Source: Phycomyces nitens | Lineage: Eukaryota; Mucoromycota; Mucoromycetes; Mucorales; Phycomycetaceae | NCBI GenBank assembly: GCA_022702545.1 | Contig: JAHRBC010000003.1 | Span: 3,720,001-3,784,000 of the forward strand | DNA: 64,000 nt | Direction of reading: 5' to 3' | Shown: in pieces, positions 47,841 through 57,843 of the stretch | How the letters are laid out: every line of letters begins with the position of its first letter | How positions within the stretch are numbered: the first letter of the stretch is position 1 | Program-made: the position numbers and the translations under genes | Notes under the pieces: generated by a model | What the model was told of the DNA's origin: nothing | Database searches by the model: none | The model's input: the letters and a program-made list of their open reading frames with translations, nothing else

Positions 47841-47874
47841 CCCGCTTCTACTCGATTATTCCCGCTTCGTCTCG
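47841..47874 (+). promoter_or_regulatory. Two direct repeats with 20-bp period
   Basis: CCCGCTTCTACTCG (47841-47854) and CCCGCTTCGTCTCG (47861-47874), each preceded by a TTAT or TATT word. The period is exactly 20 bp, about two helical turns. They lie about 510 bp upstream of the sugar transporter ATG and may be paired regulator sites. Confidence 0.5.
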
Positions 47875-47892
47875 TAGCACATACCCCTCACA

Positions 47893-47956
47893 AACACACC
47901 ACTCCGCAGAATACCAGATCGTTCAAGTCGTGTAACCTGCCTGGGAGTGGTGTGTT
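47893..47956 (+). promoter_or_regulatory. Perfect 13-bp inverted repeat
   Basis: AACACACCACTCC (47893-47905) and its exact complement GGAGTGGTGTGTT (47944-47956), with a 38-base spacer. It may be a pair of facing protein sites or a hairpin, 430 bp upstream of the sugar transporter ATG. Confidence 0.6.
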
Positions 47957-48385
47957 GATGGGAAGAGAATCGGTTTGTCCGGAACCCAGACGAGAAGGTC
48001 TCTAGAGAACCCTTGTTTTTGTCCAGCTAATGGCGCTGCCTGGCTGCAGCAAATTGGCTGTAGAGAATCAAGTGGACTTGCATAAACCACACATGCTACC
48101 TACTGCTGTCCGGGACTCTTTTGGCTCTGGGGACCCTGACCAAAAAGCACTTTGAAATATTATATTTTATTTTTTGCTTTAAAAAAAAAGAAAAAGAGTC
48201 GGAAAGGGAACCAACCAGTGGCTCTGGGCTCAAAACTCAGCGCAAAAGAAATCGGAACTTTGAAAAACAAGGTCTCACTGGAGAAGATCGATATTTTTTA
48301 TTTATTTTATTTAAATACCCATCTCTCCTCGCCTACATCCTCACTCTTCATCTCACATATTACACACATACTATCTTAATTAACA

Positions 48386-49969
48386 ATGGATTCGAGGACA
48401 AGTGGTGTTCGATTCTTTGTCTATTTCTGCGTCATGGTCGCAAGTCTTGGCGCACTTAACTCTGGCTTCAATACCAGTTCACTCAACATTCCAGGAAATT
48501 CAGTCAGATATTGTCCTGGTGTTCCAGTTGGTGAAATTACCTACTATGCCACATCTTCGCTTCCCCAGTGTCTCCCGATGGGTGACTGGATTTGGTAAGA
48601 ATTTATAAGTTTTGTATTAAACGATCCTAACCCATTCGATAGGGGTGTTGCAACTGGCATGTTTGCCGTCGGTGGTCTTGTTGGTGCTCTTCTTGCCAAC
48701 CCAATGGCAAATCACTTTGGTCGTCGTGATGCAATGATCATTATCAATGTCTCATTCTTCATCGGTGCAGTTCTCCTCTCAACCTCAACCTCAAGTGCCC
48801 AATTCGCAATCGGCCGTATCTTTGTTGGCATTGGATCAGGTTTTATGACCGTAGTCATCTCCATGTATATCGCCGAGTGCGCTCCTCCCGCCGCACGCGG
48901 TGCCCTCGGATCCTTCCTCCAGCTGTTCATGACAATCGGTATCCTTATCATTGAGTGCATTGGTCTTGGTCTTTCTTCTGCCATCGGATGGCGTGTCGTG
49001 GTTGTCATTACTGTTGCTCCCGCCATTGCCCAGATGGTCCTTTTGCCTTTCTGTGCCCGCTCCCCCCGCTGGTTGATTACCCAGAACCGCATTGACGAAG
49101 CTCGCGCGGAACTTCTTCGTCTCCGTAACGGTGACATTGAAGAAGAATTTGCCGATATGATGCTTGGTCTTTCCAAGGGTGGCGGTGCCGAAAAGAAGGC
49201 TGTCCGCGACCCTGCTGCTGCCACTGACAGCGACTCTGCCCTCGATAATGAAGCTTCCGGTGCTGCCGAGCCCTATGAGAGTGAAGTCAATTTAACCTTC
49301 CTACAGGTCATGTCCATCCCCGTACTTGCTTGGTTGACTTTCAAGATGATGCTTGTCCATGCAAGCTCTCAACTGTCTGGTATCAATGCTATCATGTACT
49401 ACTCTACCTCCATCTTTGAAGAGTCATTTGGTGACTCTGCTCGCTATGTCACCATTGGTGTCGGTGCCCTCAACATGGGTATGACATTCATTGCACTTGG
49501 TCTCATTGATCGTCTTGGTCGCAAAATGCTTCTCATGATTTCTGCTGCTGGCATGTGCATCTTCTCTGTCCTGATGACTATCGGTCTCCGTTTCGACATC
49601 TCTCCTCTCCAGGTTGTCTGTATCATGTTGTTTGTCGCATCATTTGCTGTCGGTCTTGGCATGATTCCTTTTGTGCTTACTGCCGAAGTCTATCCTACCT
49701 ACGCTGTCGGTGCCGCATCTTCTTCTGCTCTGGTCGTCAACTGGCTTTGCAACTTTATCATCGGTCTCATCTTCCCTACTCTCCAAAAGGCCTGCGGTCC
49801 TTATGTGTTCTTGATTTTCGCCGGTGTCTCTTTCGCTGCCTTTTTATTCATCATGTTCTTCATTCTTGAAACCAAGCGCAAGTCTATCGAAGAAGTCGGT
49901 CGCCACCTTGGATGGTACGGCATCAGCCCAGAGACCATCATGAAGAAGGCCGAGAAGTCCATCATCTAA
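48386..49969 (+). CDS. Sugar transporter, MFS sugar porter family
   Basis: About 510 residues in two exons, with an intron at 48595-48642. TM1 is 'FFVYFCVMVASLGALNSGF'. Family signatures are 'HFGRRDAM' (motif A), 'GRIFVGIGSGFMTVVISMYI', 'ARSPRWLI' (compare PESPRWL), 'SQLSGINAIMYYS' (QxxGINxxxYYS sugar-site motif), 'DRLGRKML' and 'ETKRKSIEEV' (compare PETKG). Twelve TM segments are expected with a long acidic central loop near 'ATDSDSALDNEAS'. It should import hexoses at the plasma membrane; which sugar is not readable. Codon use is markedly C-ending (GTC, CTC, ATC), suggesting high expression. Confidence 0.94.
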
Positions 49970-52079
49970 ATGCAATTTCTAATTTTTTTTATTTTATAAT
50001 TTTTATTTTCTTACCCCATTCCTATACTACATATATTCCTTTGTTTTTAACTATTAGAAAAAAAAAAGGTTTAAATTACCTCAACGTCCCACTCATTGTA
50101 CAGGATTCTTCATACTATTGGATCACCCACTTTTTTCTTTATTTCTCTTTTTTTTCATGTTTCTTAATAACTCAATAAACAAGCAAAAAATATTACTAGA
50201 TTATTTATCAATCTATAAGAATGTCTGTATCTTGGTAATGTCCAGTTGAGAATTCCAACATTTGATAGACAAGATGCCATATACCCTTTTCTATCATTTT
50301 GATAAATGGCACATATCTAGGACAGTGTATATTTTGATCTGCACAGCCAAACTTTTCAAGAAACAAATATTATCCTTGCTCTTTCAATAGCAACTATTAT
50401 TGTTTCTGATAGTGCAGAGTTCTTTATACAATAGAAATAAGGATCTGTGTTTGCCATCAACAAACCCCACAAAACCTATGAACAAATCATTTCGTATGTG
50501 TAAATGCGCATAAATACTGTCTACATCTATTGACCTATTGCAGTCGCTTAAAAAATAATGTTCTAAAACACTCTTAATAACCAATTACAAAACTTGCAAA
50601 TGCTCGTGGTAGCCATAGATACACAACTCTAACACCAAGTTAAGAATAGGGAGCTAACCAAATACAACCCACGGGTATTATTGGTGGAATTATGTCGGAT
50701 GTTGAATATTTCCAAATATGGGTTCTTGGATTTGCAGACTGCCTTTGTGGCATTCAGTGTTGGTTCATATGTTTCATCCCACATGCTTGGATCTCTTCTT
50801 GATCCCAGAAATTGATTTCTGGATAGACCTATCTGTGCACCAAAGAAATTAGCTCAAGATTATATAAAGAGATATATCCTCGGCCAATCTGTGCTATTGC
50901 TGAATATTTCAATATTTAAATATATGTATATATATATAAAAAAGTTGTCTTTTTCTTTTTTAAATGATGTGTTTGTTTCGGCTAATATTTAGGATTAGAA
51001 ATCCAAAAAGAAAACAATAAGAATCCTTGGGTTTTCATTAGACTATATTGGATTCAACCAATAGAATACACGGATTTATGACGCTGTAAATATACAGATT
51101 TTTTAGGATTCTGGTGAGAATTCCCATATTTGTGGGCCAGAATACCGAGATAAACCAAGCATGTCTTTAATGTCGACACCATCTTAAAAAATACTCAAAA
51201 CGCACAAAACGCATAGCCTTTTGTAGGGCTTGGAGACCTGTCCTTGGCAGCATTTTTTATTGGATTTCTTATTGCCAAGCCCTAAAAGATACATGTATAA
51301 TGTAGGATTTGTTGTGTTTGGTCTCTATTGGAATCCTTGATGTTTAAAATATAAACAAGACAGACTGTCAAGTTTACATGCTATTCTTTACACAACCAAA
51401 CCTACCTTTTGTACAACAGAGCTTAGATTTAAAAAATAATAATCATAATAATAATAATCATAACCATAATAATCATAATAATGATTATAAAGAGCCATTT
51501 AGGTCTCTTTTTGTCGCAAACTCCAATTACACAAAATCCAACTGCAGCCATTGCTTTATAATCTTGATAGATCGTCTTTGGACTGGATGTCAATGACAAT
51601 ATTCCATAATCACCAACATCTATTGTATCATGGGGTCCTTTACAACCCTTGCCTTTATACTGTCTCATCTATTCCATAAAAACCAAGGCGATCGAGGCAT
51701 TGTGCACAGAGATTATAAAGGGCGTGAGACCTTGGTGCCTTGGCAGGAGGTTCGCTTTAATGTCATTGGAGTAAATAAGGAGCGCCAAGACTTCCCCTAA
51801 ATATGCCAAGACCTGGACGTGATCCCTGCTGTCGATCTGTTGTAGAATTATCGCTCATTTCAAGTTCAGATTGAACACCCATGTGGCAAGCAAACTTTTT
51901 CTATTCCAAAGGCTACTTGTTATGCCATTTGGCGTGTATAAATATCTATACACACACACACACATATTTGAGTGCCAAGTTGCCAAGCACAAATAGGTCT
52001 TGCCAATTATTATTATATATTGTATTTATAAATCCTTGCCTTTTCTCTTCTTCTTCTTCCTCTCTCTCTCTTTATCTCA
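49970..52079. other. Gene-poor region
   Basis: About 2.1 kb without a supported gene. It has a 3' UTR at the left, AT-rich DNA, an (AATAATCAT)n-like tract at 51434-51489 and a (CA)n run near 51948-51963. A TATAAATA-like element lies near 51937, followed by a CT-rich stretch (about 52040-52075) just before the ankyrin gene. Confidence 0.5.
51434..51489 (+). repeat. AATAAT/AATCAT microsatellite
   Basis: Imperfect tandem AAT and AATCAT units. It is simple-sequence DNA; the Asn/His-rich frames through it are not real proteins. Confidence 0.7.
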
Positions 52080-53222
52080 ATGCATCCTCGACCTCTCAAC
52101 ACATCCTTCCAAACCTGCCTCCCTTCGCCCCCCACTTCTCCAGACGGCAGAAGCACTCCAGGCACCACACATTCTCTGTCCACAAAGAGATCCCATTCTC
52201 TAAACGACACACCAGAATCCAGCCACAAACACCCAAGGCTTGGTCTATCGCCTTTAGAATCATACCTGGAACGCGGTGGATCACCCAATATCCATGGCAC
52301 ACAAAACGCCTTGAGCATGCTTTGTTGGGCATGCCACAGTCGGTCAACCGCCGCTCTTCGTGTTCTCTTACGGCACAGTGAATTAGACCCAGGATTATCC
52401 CATGGATCAGACTGTTCTACTGCACTTCACATTGCTGCCAATATTGGTTTCACACAAGGCGTCCAACTCCTTTTGGGACATCCAAAGGTTCTACAAGATA
52501 CTCTCGACAAGAATGGACAGACTGCCCTTCACAAAGCAGTGGCCTCAGATCACCCGTCTACCCTAAAGCTCCTTTTAGATAACGGTGCTCGCCTAGACAT
52601 CCAAGACCGACATGGTCGCCTTCCCCTTCACCTCGCAGTCCTCCACCGCAACATCGCCTGCCTTTCGCTTCTCCTAAACTATCAACACCGTACAGCCAAC
52701 AACCCAACCCAGCTAAATATCGTATGGACACCTTCACTAAATAAACGAACCCCAGTAGAGGAAGCAGTCGTCAGTGGCCACTCGACAATTCTCCTGCGAC
52801 TCTTCCAAGACAAGGCCTGGAGAAATGGCTCTAGACACAAACAGTGCCTGGTAATGGCAGCCATTGTGTGGAACCGCATATCCTGTCTAGATGCACTTAT
52901 TGCTGGCGGCTGTGACATCAACTGGGCATCGGCACACGATCCATTAGATACGCCACTCTATAGAGCTGTACAACAGCGAAAATTGGATATGGTTCAAAGA
53001 CTGCGGCAGGCCGGAGCAAATCCGTGCAATGATATGGGCGAAAACCCTAGTCTGGTATATGCTGCCAACCATGGATTTATGGATATGGCTGTCCTGCTCC
53101 TCACCCCTTCCACCTCAAGCGAGTCAATTTCCCAAGCCTTATTAATGTCAGAATCTGCAGGTTGCAGAGCACGGTTACAATGTATTATTAATGCTTCTGA
53201 TTTTAAAACCAAATCTTTATAA
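52080..53222 (+). CDS. Ankyrin-repeat protein
   Basis: A single-exon frame of 380 residues from ATG 52080 to the stop at 53220. The first ~70 residues are Ser/Pro-rich and disordered. Ankyrin repeats then run through most of the protein: 'CSTALHIAANIGFTQGVQLL', 'NGQTALHKAVASDHPSTLKL', 'HGRLPLHLAVLHRNIACLSL', 'RTPVEEAVVSGHSTILLRL' and 'DTPLYRAVQQRKLDMVQRLR'. The repeats should form a protein-binding surface. No catalytic domain is attached, so the partner and role are unknown. A CT-rich leader and possible TATA precede it. It converges on the VAMP7 gene. Confidence 0.88.
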   Translation: MHPRPLNTSFQTCLPSPPTSPDGRSTPGTTHSLSTKRSHSLNDTPESSHKHPRLGLSPLESYLERGGSPNIHGTQNALSMLCWACHSRSTAALRVLLRHSELDPGLSHGSDCSTALHIAANIGFTQGVQLLLGHPKVLQDTLDKNGQTALHKAVASDHPSTLKLLLDNGARLDIQDRHGRLPLHLAVLHRNIACLSLLLNYQHRTANNPTQLNIVWTPSLNKRTPVEEAVVSGHSTILLRLFQDKAWRNGSRHKQCLVMAAIVWNRISCLDALIAGGCDINWASAHDPLDTPLYRAVQQRKLDMVQRLRQAGANPCNDMGENPSLVYAANHGFMDMAVLLLTPSTSSESISQALLMSESAGCRARLQCIINASDFKTKSL

Positions 53223-53537
53223 TATATATACATATGTACACACATGTAATCCTTACCTAATATCTTGGCATTATTATAATTTATTTCCTTTTTGTACAAA
53301 ATAACAATCCTTGCATCTATTTTATTTAAATAATATTTTATTTATTTATTCAACAGCTACATATATTATTTATATAATATATAAGATCTGTGTACATAAT
53401 CATTTGCTAGTCTTTTTCATATTCTGTATTTTCAGCGTGGTATCAATAGTAATAATAAAAAAGAAGAAGGAATCGAGAGAGATAAGGGCTAGAAAGGCCG
53501 TCAATTGGCAGCACATCCCAACAAAGCCTTTGTTTTG
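53223..53537. other. Convergent 3' region, ankyrin gene / VAMP7
   Basis: About 315 bp between two converging stop codons, strongly AT-rich with (TA)n and (ATTT)n words. Polyadenylation-type AATAAA or ATAAAA words occur for both genes. Nothing else was seen. Confidence 0.5.
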
Positions 53538-54659
53538 TTAGACTCCTCCTGCTCCTGCTCCTTCTCCTGCTCCTGCTCCAGCCCCTCTGCAGGTCGAAAA
53601 CACTAGTAGAATCAATCATATTAGTTGATCAGGATTTACAGATTCATAACATCATCCACTTACTAGGAAATCCACAGATAGAGGCAGCAATAAAATAGGC
53701 AATCAACTAAGCGCACCTCTCTCGTCAGTAATTTTTAATGTATGAGAAAGATCAACTTACAAAGCATGCAAGAGCAATCATGGCCATAATCTTTGTGTTC
53801 TTCCACCACATTGCACGCTATCATGGCTGCATTTAATATCAAGAATATCTCAACAAGCTCCTACCTTGAGATGAGTGCTACGCTTCTTGAACGCAAATGC
53901 CTGCTGGTTCAAATTATCAGTCTTGTCGACCAGCAATTCGATTCTCTCGCCACGCTCCAGTACACGCTCTACAGAATACATTTATTTGTTGAGTCCCCTA
54001 TCTTTTTTATCATTATTATTATTATTAAAGTTCTTCTTACCAATATTGTGCACCATGACATCCTTGACCTGTTCAATTTCACCATGGACCTGTTTCAATC
54101 TGTCTGAACCAGGGTTCGTAGAGAAATAGTCCTTTGGGATTGGGTTAGATTGCAAATAGGGATACTATATTACTTTATTCTGAATATCTTTACCATTTGT
54201 TTGGCAATGACACGAGAAAATTCATTGAGGCCATAGGGAGGGGCCTGAAGAGCTCTTTCTCTTCCATATGTATTCAGAAACTTTTCTTTCAGATCCTGTA
54301 GGAATGCAAAAGGAATTCGACGACCAAAAGAGTCATCGGCCATACACATATAGGTCACGCCATCCTCACAGATATAGTGGAAGAGATAGCTAGAATGAGT
54401 GTAAATATCACTAGTCCAAATGATCCATACCGATCGTAGACATAGGTTAGCTTTGAGTTGTTTGGGGGGATCTTTTCGAGGATAGCCTGGGTCACTTTTT
54501 TTTTATATAAAAAAAAATAGGTGTGGATTAACAACATTTACATTGACCCACACCATAATGATCTTTTATTGGATTACCAGTAGCAAAGTTTCCAGAGCTA
54601 TTGGTGTGCTCTGCCAGAATACTGGAGCCGTGGGCAACAAGACCGTAGATGAGAGACAT
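53538..54659 (-). CDS. VAMP7-type longin R-SNARE
   Basis: A minus-strand gene with about six introns, ATG at 54659 and TAA at 53540-53538. The longin domain begins 'MSLIYGLVAHGSSILAEH' and continues 'TQAILEKIPPNNSKLTYVYD', 'YMCMADDSFGRRIPFAFL', 'LNEFSRVIAKQM'. The SNARE helix has 'LKQVHGEIEQVKDVMVHNI' and a zero-layer arginine in 'VLERGERIELLVDKT'. 'MWWKNTKIMAMIALACF' starts the TM anchor, continued after splicing by 'LIAYFIAASICGF'. A lumenal tail of GAGAGEGAGAGG type follows, encoded by GGAGCA repeats. It should drive fusion at the vacuole or late endosome, like Nyv1/VAMP7. Confidence 0.9.
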
Positions 54660-55123
54660 TGAAGGAGAAACAAACCAGGGAAAAAGCCGTAGTGGAGTCG
54701 ATGCTGCAGATGTAGCCTGTTTATATTCAAACACCGATCATCAAACTCCAACCTATTGAGCCGAAAAATCAAAAAAGGGTTATTAGCTTGGGTTTATGAG
54801 GGACTATAGGACATTGTGCTCCTTTGCGCACAGACACTTCTTTGGTTCTACACATACTTGAAGGAGGTAAAGTCAAGAGACAACAGACAAGAAAACAGTT
54901 ATGCAAATCCAACTAGTGTGTCCGGACCTCCGCAAGACCGATGCCGAACCGATGCCGGACTTTGGTGGTCCGGTATTAGACTTCCGGCCACATGCTTTGT
55001 GAGTGTGTGTTAGAAGGAGTTGGATGGCCAGAGGTGGGATGGATGTGAGGTGGAGGGGAAGGGCTTGAAGGTGCCGAGGAGGACTAACTAGCACAGTCTC
55101 TTTTTCCTCTTAAATCGACACAG
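54660..55123. promoter_or_regulatory. Divergent promoter region, VAMP7 / RPL23A, with CCGG-rich block
   Basis: About 460 bp. On the ribosomal side a short block at 54919-54989 is much richer in G+C and carries TCCGGACC (54921), two ACCGATGCCG copies (around 54937 and 54948), GCCGGAC (54954-54960), TCCGGT (54969) and TTCCGGCC (54982). Similar GCCGGAC/ACCGGAC words occur upstream of RPS12. These are candidate ribosomal-protein promoter elements. Confidence 0.5.
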
Positions 55124-55841
55124 ATGGCACCCCAGAGCAACACCGGTAAATAACAAGACAACGCATATCCCTGGATGGAATAATGGATGGAACATGGCCG
55201 ATTTAACAAGTGGATGGGCTCATACATACACTACTTCTTTATTTAAAATAAAATATATATAAAAAGCCCCCAAGTCAAAGGCCCTCGCTGCCAAGAAGGC
55301 TGCCCTCAAGGGCGTCAGTGGCCAGACCTCTCGCAAGGTCCGCACCTCCACCCACTTCCACATCCCCAAGACCTTGAAGTTGGCTCGCAAGCCCAAGTTT
55401 GCTCGCAAGTCTATTCCCCATGCTCCCCGCATGGACCAGTACCGCGTCATTCGTCAGCCCTTGAACACCGAGACTGCCATGAAGAAGATTGAGCAGCACA
55501 ACACCTTGACCTTTATTGTCGATGTCAAGGCCAACAAGGCCCAGATCAAGGATTCCGTCAAGAGACTTTATGATGTCGAGGCTGCCAAGATCAACACTCT
55601 CATTAGGTAACATACAAAAAAACAATCGAGGATTTTATTGATACGAGGCATTAATCGACATTGTTTAGACCTGATGGCTACAAAAAGGCCTTTGTTCGCC
55701 TCACTGCTGATTTTGATGCTCTTGACGTTGCTAACAAGGTAAATCTAAAAGGGAATTGGTTAAATAATAATAATAATAGTAATAAATGGGAATATTATAT
55801 TTATTCATGCAAAAATGCTATTGTAGATCGGCTTCATCTAA
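55124..55841 (+). CDS. RPL23A: Ribosomal protein uL23 (L23a / yeast L25)
   Basis: Four exons: ATG 55124 'MAPQSNT', a ~120-bp intron, then '[20 protein letters not shown]'. The body has '[17 protein letters not shown]', '[18 protein letters not shown]', '[20 protein letters not shown]', then '[20 protein letters not shown]'. The last exon is tiny: NKIGFI with TAA at 55839, after an intron ending TGTAG at 55826. uL23 sits at the peptide exit tunnel and contacts the signal recognition particle. Length and ends match the family. It converges on eS12. Confidence 0.96.
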
Positions 55842-56099
55842 ACGCACACTTTTTTTTTATATTTCCTTTTCTTCATCCATATGTATTGCATGTACATTTG
55901 AATTTCATAATAAAATTTGCGCCCATCCCCTTTTTTGTTAATCACATAATAATAATAATAATCTGCTTTAATTGCATTATATATATATATAACCTCCTTA
56001 ATAATCATATTTAATCCAAATATTATTATTATTATTATTTAAAGTATAATGATTCAAGTAACACATCTTTATGTTTTTCTTTATTAAATTGGACATGAT

Positions 56100-56690
56100 T
56101 TAACGGGTCTTGAAGTCTATATCAAAAGCATTAGTATCGAATTCTGTCAATATAACCACATCTTGCACTTACAATCCAAGAGGACGTTCATGGCCTCGGA
56201 TTCCTCTCCAAAGTCAGTCACGGCAACGCAAGAGCAGCCGACGACCTTGCGGGCGTTACCCTCACGATCGATCTTGCAGAGACCAGCCCATTCACCGAGC
56301 TTCTTGGCATCGGAAACCTTGATGAGGTTGATGTTGTGCTCGGCACAGAGAGCCTCAACGAGCTTGATGTACTCAGACTCGGTGCAGGACTCGCAGAGAA
56401 CAGCCAAATGGGCCTGACGTCTGTTGTTTGGTTTTTTGATATTTTAGATTCCACGTTTGATCAACAGGCTTTTATGCGTCTAGTCTTGGTCGGGGTTATT
56501 TTTATTTGATATTTGATATTTACCTGTCAAGGGCCTTGACAGCCTCCTTCAAACCACGAGCAAGACCATCGTGAACGAGAGCACGACGGAGGACCTCCTG
56601 GAGGGCTTCCTCGACGGACATCTGTCCCTTGCTGACTTCAGCAACAATCTCGATTTCCTGGGACTCCATGACGACTTCTTCGGCAGACAT
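56100..56690 (-). CDS. RPS12: Ribosomal protein eS12
   Basis: Three exons on the minus strand. ATG at 56690 gives '[19 protein letters not shown]', then '[20 protein letters not shown]', '[20 protein letters not shown]', '[20 protein letters not shown]' and '[20 protein letters not shown]'. The last exon is only DYFKTR and TAA (56102-56100), after a ~60-bp intron. This matches the eS12 fold (an L7Ae relative on the 40S beak) from start to end. The upstream region carries a CACGTG palindrome and CCGGAC words. Confidence 0.95.
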
Positions 56691-57147
56691 ACTAAAAACA
56701 ATCATTGCGGATAAGTGTCCATCCATCCACTCTGCTTTAGTCTGCTGCCTTCTGATGTTAGATGGACATACTTTGCGATGTGTATAATGCAAAAAAGAGG
56801 GAGATCACCGCGATAACCATGGTCAACCTCTTCTTTGGCCAGACCTCCACTGCCCGGCATACGTGTCACATTAACTGCCGGACAACTCACCGGACAGTCA
56901 CGTGACTAGACCTTTAAACACTGATTTATATAAAACTATACAGAGTATAAGCATTTAGTTATTTGTAGATGATTATTGAAAACTAAAGCAGCAATAATGC
57001 TATAGATCTAGGGTTTCTATTGCGATATTTGGTGCTCAATGCCTATTTCTAATTTTAAAAAAAGGTGGTCGAACAAGCTGATCCGTGACTGCGGTAGTTT
57101 GTAGAGAAGTCCAAATGGTCAGGACCAGCCAACTTTAACTCTTAACC
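56691..57147. promoter_or_regulatory. Divergent promoter region, RPS12 / PSMG4
   Basis: About 457 bp between divergent starts. Near its middle are CCCGGCATACGTG (56853), GCCGGAC (56877-56883), ACCGGAC (56889-56895) and a perfect 10-bp palindrome GTCACGTGAC (56897-56906), an E-box type site for bHLH factors. The GCCGGAC words recur upstream of RPL23A. Confidence 0.55.
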
Positions 57148-57677
57148 ATGACCGACGAAGTTGAACCACGTTTCCTCATCCACCAAGCAACCCATCTGTT
57201 TGTGACCGAGCCAGTATTCTTTCAACTGGTTCAAATGAACAACTCTATGCTTGTCTGGGCGGGCAAGAAGAGTGGAAAGTTAAATGAGCTTTCGGTAGCC
57301 GTTCCTTCATTTGGCAGCCACGTAAAGACCCATAAATAAATACCCATAAACGCGATGCTGTAAAAGCAACTCAAACTTGCCTCTTTGATAGCAAGAGCTA
57401 AATTCCAGAAATGTGCTAATATTTTATTGCCCCCTAGAACTCTCCTTCTGCGACAACTGTCTTGGGTCAAGACGTGTCTGAACTTGGACGAAACTTGGCT
57501 CGTCGCTTAGGTAAAGGAAGGGCTCGGTTATATTGTATGGTTTTTAATTTCATCTACTTAGCTTTAAAGTATAAGCAACAATTCTACGTTAGTCTGGATA
57601 GTGGAAGTCAGGACCCAATGATGAATGCGTTTATAGAAAAGAAATTGACAGAAATGATCAAGATGGCCTTGACATGA
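57148..57677 (+). CDS. PSMG4: Proteasome assembly chaperone 4 (PSMG4/Poc4-like)
   Basis: Three exons from ATG 57148 to TGA 57675. Exon 1 gives 'MTDEVEPRFLIHQATHLF', 'FFQLVQMNNSMLVWAGKKS' and 'LNELSVAVPSFGSH'. After an intron of about 117 bp comes 'NSPSATTVLGQDVSELGRNL' and 'ARRL'. A second intron joins to 'ALKYKQQFYVSLDS', then 'MMNAFIEKKLTEMIKM'. The beta-rich fold and the TT-LG-D pattern match human PSMG4. Heterodimers with PSMG3 help assemble the 20S alpha ring. The call rests on pattern alignment by eye. It converges on Bud22. Confidence 0.82.
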
Positions 57678-57843
57678 ATACCATAATATTAAGTGTATGT
57701 GTATGTAGTATTGGCTCCCATTGCTTGTATTCCTATCAGATTACAATCCAAATCCAACTAATGGCTGTAAAGTATCTATTGATCCTATTTTATGAACATA
57801 ATGCTGTATATTACTATTTCTCTGGTTTCAAATGAATTTCTCT

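Larger units (their letters stand above)
46045..48385. other. Gene-poor region upstream of the sugar transporter
   Basis: About 2.3 kb with no supported gene. It contains (AAT)n-type and (TGTGGG)n repeats, then a less AT-rich block from about 47820 with paired direct repeats and a 13-bp inverted repeat. Near the transporter there is a TATTTAAATA-like element at about 48306-48316, about 70 bp before the ATG. Confidence 0.55.

Noticed and set aside
48712..49224. 170-codon frame antisense to the sugar transporter
   Set aside because: It lies opposite a confident transporter exon and is Met/Ala/Arg-rich, as expected for a shadow of C-ending codons.
55275..55625. 116-codon frame antisense to RPL23A
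   Set aside because: It is a shadow of a strongly biased ribosomal protein exon.
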